64,000 bases of DNA from Marinobacter sp. 1-4A (lineage in GTDB: Bacteria; Pseudomonadota; Gammaproteobacteria; Pseudomonadales; Oleiphilaceae): contig NZ_VCGY01000001.1 in assembly GCF_016597725.1 (NCBI RefSeq), forward strand, positions 310,001 through 374,000, read 5' to 3'. Both the position numbers and the translations under genes were made by a program. Numbering within the stretch: the first letter of the stretch is position 1; every line of letters begins with the position of its first letter. Below are positions 56,186 to 64,000 of this stretch, one piece after another. Below the pieces are notes generated by a model. The model saw nothing but the letters and a program-made list of their open reading frames with translations. It searched no databases and was not told the origin of the DNA.

Positions 56186-58867
56186 ATGAAGCAGCGCCCG
56201 CCCCGCTATACTATCCTGACAACCTTCCTGACCCGTTTGCTCCTAATCTGCATGCTGGCATTTTCTGCGCAAGCCGAAGAATCTGGTGACGCCGCCAAGC
56301 AATCAGGTGAAGTGCAGGAGCAAAACGATAACAAAGAAGAAAAACCGGAAGAAGCTCGCCCAGCCGTTCAACCGGAGCTGGAAGCCAGCACGGACACCCC
56401 ACCGGAAATAAAACTACCAGACACCGTTGATGCCGACATACAGGAGCAGGTTCGGGCACTACAGGCCTCGCTCGAACAGCGTCAGGCGGCAGTCAGGGAA
56501 AGCCGGGGACGGCTATCCTACGCCGAATCCATTCTGACTCGACTGAAGGACGAGTACGAGAGCTTTGAGCTGAGGCTTGAAAAAGCTGGACTGAACCTAA
56601 CGGCTAACTATGCGGAACTTTTAAAGCAGCGACTGGAGCGCTTGCAAAGGCAAAGCATTGCAGGCGACTTAATTGAAGGAATAGAAGACAAACTCTCCAC
56701 AGCCCGGGAAGAGCAATTAAGGCTGGAAGAATTTGAAGCTCTGGCAGAGCCGGATGAGGGGGCCGGAGGGCAACTGAGAAGCCGCCGCTCCAAGCTGCTG
56801 CGCGCGCTTCATAAAGCAGTCACTGAGCATATAGACGTGCTCAATGACTACTACAGCACAGTGACAACGCTTCAGGATCAGGTACAGGACTACCAAAAGC
56901 TATTGCAGCAACGCTTGTTTTGGCTTCCGAGTGCCGAGGTTATCAACGCAAACACAGCGGGCGAGCTTTATCAGTCCGCAAAATGGTTTGTTGCACAACT
57001 CCGCTTCAATGCATTGGGCGAAGCCATTACGCAATCGGTAAGCGTCCGCGGAGGCCGCATTGCGCTGCTGCTTTTGCTCTTAACAGTGCTTCTGGCAAAG
57101 CGCAGGGCCATTATCGACAATCTACTATCCAACAGCAGCCATATCGGAAACGTTGGCCATGACCGAACGGCGTTTACGCTTCTGGCGCTGGTGAACACGA
57201 TTCTTCTGGCTCTACCCGGCGTTCTGACCTTCGCACTTGCAGCGCTGCTTCTCATGGAAGGAAACGCATTTTTCTCGGCACTTTCTAAAGGCTTCACAGC
57301 AGCCAGCTTTGTCATGTTTTTGCTCGCGTTCATCCGCAATATTGCCCGAAAACAGGGACTGGGAGAAAGCCACTTTCACTGGAACACCAACTCCCTGCTG
57401 GTTATCCGCCGAGAATTGCCTCTACTAATGGCCTTTGTAATCCCCGTTGTGGTTATCACAACCTCCGCCAGCTCAACACCAGAAGGCGCAAGATTTGATG
57501 ACAGCCTAGGCAGGCTTCTCTTCACTCTGGTTTCCATCGCGCTCGCTGTCTTTGCTCAGCGTATAATGACGAGCGTAAGAGCCTACAAATCCCACGGGCG
57601 CTTTCTGCTTTTCTTGCATGTTATTGCAGTTGCGGCGCCTCTAGTGCTGGCATCCGCATCACTGATTGGGTACCACTACACAGCCCTGCAACTTGAGCGC
57701 AATTTGTTCATCACAATTTGCTGGCTAGCTTTTAATTCACTGCTCTACTACACCGGCTTGCGCGCATTGTCTGTGCGTGAGCGCAGGCTTACTCTTGAGC
57801 GTTTGAAGGAGCAGCGAGCGGCAGAGCGCAGATTGGCCGAAGCCCGGGAGGCATCGGATTCCACCGGAGACGGCACTCTCCCCAATCTGGACATGCCCGA
57901 AATGGATCTAAAAGATATCAGCCAGCAGAGCTCTTCCCTGCTGCGCATACTTGTGTCTGGCTTGTCTGTGACCGGCCTGTTGTTTCTCTGGGCCAGCGTT
58001 ATCCCTGCATTGCAGTTGTTTAACGAGATTACCCTGTGGACGATCGCGACGGACCTGCAAGGTGGCGACCCGCTGCCCATAACACTCGCCGACGCCCTAC
58101 TCGCGGTTTTGGTAGCCGCTGGCACAGTGCTCGCAGCGAAAAACCTGCCCGGAACTCTGGAAGTTACAATACTGAGCCGGATGAATCTGGAGCCCGGCTC
58201 TGGCTACGCCATCACCACAATCACCACCTACATTTTAGTGTTTTTGGGCGTGATCACCTGCCTTGGAGTCATTGGCGTGCAGTGGTCAAAATTGCAGTGG
58301 CTGATTGCCGCCCTCGGGGTGGGCCTTGGTTTCGGGCTGCAAGAAATCGTTGCCAACTTTGTATCGGGCATCATTCTTTTATTCGAGCGCCCTATCCGGG
58401 TTGGCGATACGGTCACGATTGACGGCATTACCGGCACCGTTTCGCGCATACGCATTCGCGCTACAACGCTGGTGGACTGGGACCGCAAAGAGCAGATTAT
58501 TCCCAACAAAACCTTTGTGACCGAAGACCTCACCAACTGGACGTTGTCAGACCCTATTACCCGTGTCGTCCTCCGTGTAGGCGTTGCCTATGGCACCGAC
58601 GTAGATAAGGTTCAGGACATACTGACCCAAGTTGCCCACGATAATGAGCGAGTTGTGGATGACCCTGCACCTGCGGTTTTCTGCGTCGGCCTTGGAGATA
58701 GCAGCATCAACTTTGAGGTTCGGGTTTTTGTGAAAGACCTGCTGGACATCATGCCGCTTTCCCATGAAATACACGCTGCCATCACAAGAGCCTTGATGGA
58801 AGCCGGTATAAATATCCCCTTCCCGCAGCGGGATATTCATGTTCGAACCTTGCCAGAGGCCCGGTAA
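56186..58867 (+). CDS. MscK-like mechanosensitive channel
   Basis: An 893-residue MscS-superfamily channel. Signal peptide to residue ~27 (..LAFSAQA-EE), a periplasmic coiled-coil region of about 240 residues, around eleven transmembrane helices, then the pore helix and MscS core (IAALGVGLGFGLQEIVANF, LLFERPIRVGDTVTIDGITG, RKEQIIPNKTFVTEDLTNW). It releases solutes on hypo-osmotic shock. Its size is smaller than E. coli MscK (1120). It is likely cotranscribed with lpxH, 50 nt upstream. The ATG at 56186 follows CGAGGA; a TTG at 56177 would add three codons. Confidence 0.9.
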   Translation: MKQRPPRYTILTTFLTRLLLICMLAFSAQAEESGDAAKQSGEVQEQNDNKEEKPEEARPAVQPELEASTDTPPEIKLPDTVDADIQEQVRALQASLEQRQAAVRESRGRLSYAESILTRLKDEYESFELRLEKAGLNLTANYAELLKQRLERLQRQSIAGDLIEGIEDKLSTAREEQLRLEEFEALAEPDEGAGGQLRSRRSKLLRALHKAVTEHIDVLNDYYSTVTTLQDQVQDYQKLLQQRLFWLPSAEVINANTAGELYQSAKWFVAQLRFNALGEAITQSVSVRGGRIALLLLLLTVLLAKRRAIIDNLLSNSSHIGNVGHDRTAFTLLALVNTILLALPGVLTFALAALLLMEGNAFFSALSKGFTAASFVMFLLAFIRNIARKQGLGESHFHWNTNSLLVIRRELPLLMAFVIPVVVITTSASSTPEGARFDDSLGRLLFTLVSIALAVFAQRIMTSVRAYKSHGRFLLFLHVIAVAAPLVLASASLIGYHYTALQLERNLFITICWLAFNSLLYYTGLRALSVRERRLTLERLKEQRAAERRLAEAREASDSTGDGTLPNLDMPEMDLKDISQQSSSLLRILVSGLSVTGLLFLWASVIPALQLFNEITLWTIATDLQGGDPLPITLADALLAVLVAAGTVLAAKNLPGTLEVTILSRMNLEPGSGYAITTITTYILVFLGVITCLGVIGVQWSKLQWLIAALGVGLGFGLQEIVANFVSGIILLFERPIRVGDTVTIDGITGTVSRIRIRATTLVDWDRKEQIIPNKTFVTEDLTNWTLSDPITRVVLRVGVAYGTDVDKVQDILTQVAHDNERVVDDPAPAVFCVGLGDSSINFEVRVFVKDLLDIMPLSHEIHAAITRALMEAGINIPFPQRDIHVRTLPEAR

Positions 58868-58894
58868 AGAGTTGCTTACCAGTGCGCTTGCTCG

Positions 58895-59797
58895 CTAATG
58901 GGCAGTATCTGCTGCGGGGCTGGCAACGCCGTCCGGCTCCTTGTAGGTCTCGAGGCGCTTCAACCAACCTTTCAGCCAGCGTGTCCTCTCAATAGGGCTG
59001 TCTGCATTTTCAGCCCTTTTAGTCAGCACTCTGGCGGCCGCTTCCCGGAAGCGCTGCAGTGTTGTAACTTCAGGATCAGGCTCCATGGCCAAAAGCACCT
59101 GCGTGAGCCCCCAACCCTCTCCGTTGTAGCGCTCTGCCTCTGCAAGACCTTCTCCCTTGAAATTAACGTAATCCACCAAAGCATAGATACCGCCCGGAGT
59201 TGCGCTTAGGGCGTCCAGATCGGCATTCAGTTGTGCTTTCCTGTCTTCAGATACCGACTCGACAATCTTCACAAACGAAGCCTGTGCGCGCCGGACAATA
59301 AAATCTGCCTGCATACCCTGAGTGCCTGCCAGAAACTCCCGAAGCTCGGCAACCCTGACTGAATTTTCCACAGCCTCGAACGAGGCTTTGTCGGGCCAGG
59401 GAGCATCAAAGGGCTCAAGTTTCCTGAGCCATTCAGGCACAGATGCCTGGCGTTGAACCATGTATTGGATCAGCTTGGGAAAACTCTCCACAAAGGGTTC
59501 GTCTACACCTTTCGGGTACCATATAAAGTGCCCGATGCCCAACGACGGAAACGCCTCTCCATCGTTCCAGTGAACAAGGCAACGGAACTCTCCGGCGCAC
59601 TCATTGTGAAAAATCTGTTGCCCCACCCAGTCCATTTCATCCGGTTCAAGCGCCAGTAAAACATCCTTTTGCACACCCTCTTCCGCGGCTCCCTTTAACT
59701 TGGTCCCATCGGCATCCACCGTTTGCGAAGCGGGATTACAACCACCAATGAACAGAGCGGCCGATAACACAATCAATGCGAATCTTCGGTTAATCAC
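58895..59797 (-). CDS. Lipoprotein with T4-lysozyme-like catalytic region
   Basis: A 300-residue lipoprotein (lipobox IGGC, Cys20), not assigned to a named family by me. Residues 70-90 align without gaps to T4 lysozyme 11-31: E70 to E11, D79 to D20, S85 to T26, and G87-IGH90 to GIGH. A later segment (YALVDYVNFKGEG) resembles T4 lysozyme CALINMVFQMGET. So it may be a GH24-like muramidase, or a binding derivative, at the outer or inner membrane. Lysozymes are usually ~165 residues; this is longer, with extra helical sequence. It is convergent with the MscK-like gene. The fold call is inference from motif spacing. Confidence 0.6.
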   Translation of the reverse strand: MINRRFALIVLSAALFIGGCNPASQTVDADGTKLKGAAEEGVQKDVLLALEPDEMDWVGQQIFHNECAGEFRCLVHWNDGEAFPSLGIGHFIWYPKGVDEPFVESFPKLIQYMVQRQASVPEWLRKLEPFDAPWPDKASFEAVENSVRVAELREFLAGTQGMQADFIVRRAQASFVKIVESVSEDRKAQLNADLDALSATPGGIYALVDYVNFKGEGLAEAERYNGEGWGLTQVLLAMEPDPEVTTLQRFREAAARVLTKRAENADSPIERTRWLKGWLKRLETYKEPDGVASPAADTAH

Positions 59798-59871
59798 TGG
59801 ATCACCTCGTTATATCGGTGGGCTATGGGTGAATGTATGGGCAAAGCTTGCCAATTGGGCTGGCGTCAAAC

Positions 59872-60264
59872 TTATTCGGCAAGGTGCCGCGACAATTCGG
59901 CACGAATGTCATCGGGGATAGCAACTGCCTTTTCTGAAGCGTAATCGAAATGGATCAGCACCGCCGTGCCTCGTGCAATCAGCTTTCCATCCTGCCAAGC
60001 TTCCTGAACGGCCTGAAATGAGCTGTTTCCTATTTTGCCAACACCTGTACGAACCTCTACAGGCAAGTGCCAATAACTCTGCGCAACAAAATCGATTTCC
60101 ACCCGGGCTATAATCAGAGGCCAGCTTTTCACATCCAGTGTTGGATGAAAGATTTTAAACAGCGGCATTCTAGCTTGCTCAAACCAGACCGGCAGCGTGG
60201 TGTTGCTGATGTGACCCAGTGCATCTGTATCGCTGAAACGGGGCTGAAGTTCGTAGTAAAACAT
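59872..60264 (-). CDS. Acyl-CoA thioesterase, hotdog fold (4HBT/YbgC-like)
   Basis: 130 residues with the hotdog motif RFSDTDALGHISNTTLPVWFEQAR carrying the catalytic Asp, then IIARVEIDFVAQSYW. It hydrolyses an unknown acyl-CoA. Family members are 125-140 residues, so the start is right. It lies alone between terminators and the lysozyme-like gene. Confidence 0.88.
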   Translation of the reverse strand: MFYYELQPRFSDTDALGHISNTTLPVWFEQARMPLFKIFHPTLDVKSWPLIIARVEIDFVAQSYWHLPVEVRTGVGKIGNSSFQAVQEAWQDGKLIARGTAVLIHFDYASEKAVAIPDDIRAELSRHLAE

Positions 60265-60316
60265 ACCGTCTTTCCTGTTTGTTAAAACCGACTACTATAC
60301 AGGGTTCGAGACCCCA

Positions 60317-60351
60317 TAAAAAAACCCGAAGGCTCGCCCTCGGGTTTTTCA
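60317..60351. terminator. Terminator after fpr
   Basis: The stem aaaaacccga / tcgggttttt with an inner agg..cct part, with A/T tracts on both sides. It serves fpr, whose stop is 56 nt away on the minus strand. Confidence 0.85.
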
Positions 60352-60406
60352 TTTCAATCTTCTTAGTAGCCGGCATAGGGCAAACTAAACGCCTGCGAGC
60401 TTCGCT

Positions 60407-61177
60407 CTATTTCTCCACAAACGCCCGCTCAATCACGTAGTGCCCCATGTCACCGCCTCTGGCCTCTTTAAAGCCCATTTCATCAAGAATGGAGCAGGTA
60501 TCCTTCAGCATGCTCGGGCTTCCGCAGATCATGAATCGATCATCTTCAGGGTTTAACTTAGGCAAACCAAAATCACTGGTTATCTTGCCACTCTGCATGG
60601 CCCGAGTAAGCCTGCCCTCGTTGCGGAAAGGCTCACGGGTAACGGTTGGGTAGTATTCCAGCTTACCTTTAACCATCTCACCGAAAAACTCGTTTTCAGG
60701 TAATTCTTCAATTTCTTGTTGATAGGCAAGCTCTGAAACATAACGCACGCCGTGGGTGAGGATAACTTTATCAAAGGCCTCGTACACTTCAGGGTCTTTG
60801 ATGATGCTCATGAACGGCGCCAGCCCGGTACCGGTACTGATCAACCAGAGATTTTTCCCGGGCAGCAGGTTATCCAAAATCAGAGTTCCGGTAGGCTTGC
60901 GACTCACCAGAATTTCATCACCGACCTGAATCTTCTGCAAACGGGACGTTAACGGGCCGTCTTGCACCTTGATTGAGAAGAACTCTAGCTCTTCTTCGTA
61001 ATTTGCACTGGCGATGCTGTAAGCACGCATCAGCGGCTTGCCTTCAGACTCCAGACCAATCATTACAAAGTGGCCGTTTTTGAATCGGAATCCAGGGTCA
61101 CGGCTGGTCTTGAAGCTGAACAGGGTATCGTTCCAGTGATGAACGCTGGTCACTGTTTCTTTTGCCAAGTTACTCAT
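60407..61177 (-). CDS. fpr: Ferredoxin--NADP+ reductase
   Basis: A 256-residue FAD enzyme linking NADPH and ferredoxin/flavodoxin, important in iron-sulfur repair and oxidative stress. FAD motif RAYSIASANYEEELEFFSI, NADPH loop STGTGLAPFMSII, and FMICGSPSMLKDTC. The C-terminal FVEK is the bacterial subclass type. It is divergent from a LysR regulator gene as in Pseudomonas finR-fpr. Confidence 0.94.
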   Translation of the reverse strand: MSNLAKETVTSVHHWNDTLFSFKTSRDPGFRFKNGHFVMIGLESEGKPLMRAYSIASANYEEELEFFSIKVQDGPLTSRLQKIQVGDEILVSRKPTGTLILDNLLPGKNLWLISTGTGLAPFMSIIKDPEVYEAFDKVILTHGVRYVSELAYQQEIEELPENEFFGEMVKGKLEYYPTVTREPFRNEGRLTRAMQSGKITSDFGLPKLNPEDDRFMICGSPSMLKDTCSILDEMGFKEARGGDMGHYVIERAFVEK

Positions 61178-61243
61178 GAAAACCTCTTGCCTGTCCGGTT
61201 CGCTATTGACGGCGAATGTTGCAAATATGAATTGCCTAAAGTC

Positions 61244-61284
61244 TATCCCATCTCTAACCTATCGATGAAATGGGATATTCCCAT
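61244..61284. promoter_or_regulatory. Inverted repeats in fpr-finR intergenic region
   Basis: The perfect palindrome ATGGGA-TAT-TCCCAT (61270-61284), plus TATCCCAT (61244-61251), a further copy of the half-site. It lies 38-78 nt upstream of the finR ATG and 67-107 nt upstream of fpr. It is a probable LysR operator. Confidence 0.6.
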
Positions 61285-61321
61285 AACCTTATTCGGCTAC
61301 ATCGATTTAGAGCATTTTGTT

Positions 61322-62206
61322 ATGAAATACAGCTTCCGGCAACTCGAAGTCTTTTTAGCGGCAGCGCACTTCCAAAATATTACCCGTGCGGCTGAATCGC
61401 TGGCTATGTCTCAGTCTGCTGCTAGCAGCGCACTCAAAGAACTGGAAAACCAGTTTGATATCCAACTGTTTGATCGTGTTGGCAAGCGCCTGCAGCTGAA
61501 TGAGCTCGGGCGGCTATACCGACCCAAGGTAGAAGCTGTGCTGGCTCAAGCGACGGAGCTGGAACAGGCTTTTAGCAAACATTCCGAAGTTGGCGCATTG
61601 AAAGTTGGCGCCACCTTAACAATAGGTAACTATCTGGCCGTTGGCGTTATGGCCCAATACATGAATACCCCTACTCAGCCCAGAGTGTCGTTGGAGGTGG
61701 CCAATACCAGCACCATCGCGCGCCGCGTCAAAGACTTCGAACTTGATATCGGCCTTATCGAAGGCGAACTGCAATCATCAGAACTTGAAGTCTTGCCTTG
61801 GCGCGGCGATCAATTGGTAGTGTTCTGTTCACCTTCGCACCCATTGGCGAAAAAAGGAACATTAACAGACGAGGATCTTCGCGATGCGACCTGGATCATG
61901 AGGGAAGAAGGCTCCGGAACTCGCCAGAGCTTTGATCGCGGCATGCACGGCCTACTTCCAAACCTAAACGTACTGCTGGAACTGGAACATACAGAAGCCA
62001 TCAAGCGGGCCGTGGAAGCGAATCTGGGCATAGGCTGCTTGTCGGAGGTGGTACTTGAAGATGCTTTCAAGCGCGGCAGCTTGGTGCCACTGAAAACGCC
62101 CGAAAGCCGGAACTTTGAACGCCAGTTCTATTTCATACTGCACAAACAGAAGTACCGGAGTGCAGGCATTGATGCATGGATCGGGCTGTGCCGTGCGCTT
62201 GCCTGA
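61322..62206 (+). CDS. finR: LysR regulator, FinR-like
   Basis: 294 residues: wHTH MKYSFRQLEVFLAAAHFQNI, TRAAESLAMSQSAASSALK and a periplasmic-binding-like effector domain (VFCSPSHPLAKKGTLTDEDL, REEGSGTRQSFDRG). Pseudomonas FinR switches on divergent fpr under superoxide. The ATG at 61322 begins exactly at the HTH; the open frame upstream overlaps fpr and is not protein-like. The symbol is by synteny and length, not phylogeny. Confidence 0.78.
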   Translation: MKYSFRQLEVFLAAAHFQNITRAAESLAMSQSAASSALKELENQFDIQLFDRVGKRLQLNELGRLYRPKVEAVLAQATELEQAFSKHSEVGALKVGATLTIGNYLAVGVMAQYMNTPTQPRVSLEVANTSTIARRVKDFELDIGLIEGELQSSELEVLPWRGDQLVVFCSPSHPLAKKGTLTDEDLRDATWIMREEGSGTRQSFDRGMHGLLPNLNVLLELEHTEAIKRAVEANLGIGCLSEVVLEDAFKRGSLVPLKTPESRNFERQFYFILHKQKYRSAGIDAWIGLCRALA

Positions 62207-62221
62207 CTCTCTTCCCAAATG

Positions 62222-62848
62222 TCAGCTCACCGGCCCGCTGTGAAAGCGGAACTCGCTATCCGGTTCCAGAATGAGCTGCCGTTCAATTGCCGTGAACTCT
62301 GCAACCCGCTCATCTACCGGGCCTTGATTGGCCTGTACAGCCAACTCCAGATAGTCCCGGTAATGGCGCGCCTCGGACTTGAGCAAGCTGCTGTAGAAAG
62401 CCGCCAGTTCCTCATCCAAAAAGGGAACCAGAGCGGCAAACCGTTCACATGAGCGGGCCTCGATGATAGCACCCACAATCATCACATCCACCAGCCGCCC
62501 GGGGTCATCCGTGCGCACCTCCTTACGTAAGCCTGCGGCATACCGCGCAGGAGTCAGGTGGCAATAGGCCACGCCGCGCTTATCAATGATCGCCAAAACC
62601 TGCTCGAAGTGGCGCAATTCCTCCCGGGCCAACCGGGACATTTTATTGAGCAGATTGCTGTTATCAACATAGCGGTACATCAAGCTGAGCGCTGTAGAGG
62701 CGGCTTTTTTCTCGCAATGGGCGTGGTCTATCAGCATCAAATCCTGATTGGCCAGCGCGTTATCAATCCATTGCTGCGGCGTAACGCACGGCAAAAACTC
62801 ATGGATTTCTTGGAGCGCTTGGGTCATGGAATCGGTTTTTTGGTTCAT
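62222..62848 (-). CDS. miaE: tRNA 2-methylthio-N6-isopentenyladenosine hydroxylase
   Basis: A 208-residue ferritin-like di-iron monooxygenase that hydroxylates ms2i6A37 in tRNA. Iron-ligand motifs are EELRHFEQV (Glu-x-x-His), EARSCERF and SEARHYRDY. Length is normal. It is convergent with finR. Confidence 0.9.
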   Translation of the reverse strand: MNQKTDSMTQALQEIHEFLPCVTPQQWIDNALANQDLMLIDHAHCEKKAASTALSLMYRYVDNSNLLNKMSRLAREELRHFEQVLAIIDKRGVAYCHLTPARYAAGLRKEVRTDDPGRLVDVMIVGAIIEARSCERFAALVPFLDEELAAFYSSLLKSEARHYRDYLELAVQANQGPVDERVAEFTAIERQLILEPDSEFRFHSGPVS

Positions 62849-63041
62849 AGAAGCGGCAACGTCAATTCAAAGGGCCGGCGATTATAGCGCAGCTATCAGC
62901 TTTCTCCGACCTCTGTCCAGCTTAACTTTATAAGGGCTTTCCTATAGAATGCAGCGCCAACTTACGGTCTTTCCGCCATAAAACTCCCGCCAGGCGTATT
63001 GCCAAATGTGCGGGACATACCAACTGATGAGGGTTCATATC

Positions 63042-64000
63042 GTGTTAGAAGCTTACCGTGAACACGTTGCAGAACGTGCTGCCCTGGGCATCCCCCCCAA
63101 GCCATTGAACGCCGAGCAGACTGCAGCTCTGGTTGAACTTTTGAAAAACCCACCAGCCGGTGAAGAAGAAACTCTGGTAGACCTGCTGGAAAATCGTATT
63201 CCGCCAGGTGTAGATGAAGCCGCTTATGTAAAAGCTGCTTTTCTGAGCGCGATTGTTAAAGGCGAAGCCTCTTCCCCTCTGATCGACAATAAAAAAGCGG
63301 TACAGCTGCTAGGCATGATGCAGGGTGGCTACAACATTTCCACGTTGGTTGACCTACTGGACAACGCCGAACTGGCAGAGTTGGCCGGTGAAGAGCTAAA
63401 GCACACACTGCTGATGTTTGACGCATTCAACGACGTTAAAGAAAAAATGGATGCTGGCAACGCTGTTGCTAAATCTGTTGTTGAGTCCTGGGCCAACGCC
63501 GAGTGGTTCACTAACAAAAACAAGGTTTCTGAAAGCACCAAGATGGTGGTATTCAAGGTTACCGGCGAAACCAACACTGACGACCTGTCTCCGGCTCCGG
63601 ACGCCTGGTCCCGCCCGGACATCCCGCTGCACGCCCGCGCTGCTTACAAAATGGAACGCGATGGCCTGAAGCCGGAAGAGCCCGGTGTTACTGGCCCTAT
63701 GAGCCAGATTGATGAAATCAAAGCCAAAGGCCTGCCAGTTGCTTTCGTTGGCGACGTTGTCGGTACTGGCTCTTCCCGTAAATCTGCTACCAACTCGGTG
63801 CTGTGGTTCTTCGGCGAAGACATTCCAGGTGTGCCGAACAAGCGTGCCGGTGGTGTTTGTATTGGTAACAAGGTTGCCCCGATCTTCTTCAACACAATGG
63901 AAGATGCGGGCGCGCTGGTATTCGAAGCACCTGTAGACAACATGAACATGGGCGATGTTATTGAAATCCGCCCATACGAAGGCAAGATTTTGAACGAAGC
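63042..64000 (+). CDS. acnB: Aconitate hydratase B, N-terminal part
   Basis: 319 codons are visible and open to the right edge. The start is GTG at 63042, giving V/M-LEAYREHVAERAAL, which matches E. coli AcnB MLEEYRKHVAERAA closely. LVELLKNPPAGEEETLVDLL, MMQGGYNISTLVDLLDNAEL, GETNTDDLSPAPDAWSRPD, VGTGSSRKSATNSVLWFFG and NTMEDAGALVFEA are conserved throughout. It is a TCA and glyoxylate-cycle enzyme; the [4Fe-4S] cysteines lie outside the window. No ATG is available upstream, so the GTG start is decided by homology. Confidence 0.93.
   Translation, partial: MLEAYREHVAERAALGIPPKPLNAEQTAALVELLKNPPAGEEETLVDLLENRIPPGVDEAAYVKAAFLSAIVKGEASSPLIDNKKAVQLLGMMQGGYNISTLVDLLDNAELAELAGEELKHTLLMFDAFNDVKEKMDAGNAVAKSVVESWANAEWFTNKNKVSESTKMVVFKVTGETNTDDLSPAPDAWSRPDIPLHARAAYKMERDGLKPEEPGVTGPMSQIDEIKAKGLPVAFVGDVVGTGSSRKSATNSVLWFFGEDIPGVPNKRAGGVCIGNKVAPIFFNTMEDAGALVFEAPVDNMNMGDVIEIRPYEGKILNE

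Overview
The window looks like a 64 kb piece of a gammaproteobacterial chromosome, most likely Marinobacter or a close marine relative. The genus is an inference from gene content and order, without a database search. Supporting signs are the tig-clpP-clpX-lon-hupB-ppiD series next to a tRNA-Pro-Arg-His-Leu cluster, an Entner-Doudoroff block with a HexR-type regulator, a divergent finR/fpr pair as in Pseudomonas, and a glpSTPQUV-type glycerol ABC importer in place of a GlpF facilitator.

Region 1 (1-12.1 kb) is the least ordinary part. A six-gene minus-strand operon encodes an HzsA-related di-CxxCH lipoprotein, an SH3 plus beta-barrel protein, a second barrel protein, a TlpA thioredoxin, a DUF4266 lipoprotein and a DUF3570 protein that runs off the left edge. 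Divergent from it is a plus-strand trio: a DUF1588/DUF1592-like CxxCH protein, a LamG lipoprotein with two duplicated CxxCH modules, and a Tat-exported DUF1501-like protein. It is followed by ogt-apbE on the minus strand. Every member except ogt carries an export signal, and several carry haem-binding, thiol-redox or flavin-transfer motifs. I read this as an undescribed cell-envelope redox system of unknown substrate.

Region 2 (12.6-16.3 kb) holds an orphan ABC-type binding protein facing a chemoreceptor. Region 3 (16.3-29 kb) is a glycerol locus: the six-gene importer glpS-T-P-Q-U-V behind a good sigma-54 promoter, a divergent AcoR-type sigma-54 activator with palindromic upstream repeats, then glpK, glpR and glpD. 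Region 4 (29-38.8 kb) has a UDG and a nitroreductase, then edd, gap, pyk, eda, pgl, zwf and hexR, with shared TACTAC-core HexR-like boxes in both divergent promoter regions. Glycerol feeds in at triose phosphate; zwf-pgl-edd-eda gives the Entner-Doudoroff route.

Region 5 (38.8-48.4 kb) is proteostasis (ppiD, hupB, lon, clpX, clpP, tig) and four tRNAs with a strong promoter and terminator. Region 6 (48.4-64 kb) is housekeeping: folD, glcB, cysS, glnS, ppiB, lpxH, an MscK-like channel, a lipoprotein whose sequence matches the T4-lysozyme catalytic triad in register, a thioesterase, fpr/finR, miaE and the start of acnB, which begins with GTG and runs off the right edge. There are no IS elements, prophage genes or CRISPR arrays, and no gene-free stretch longer than 300 bases.
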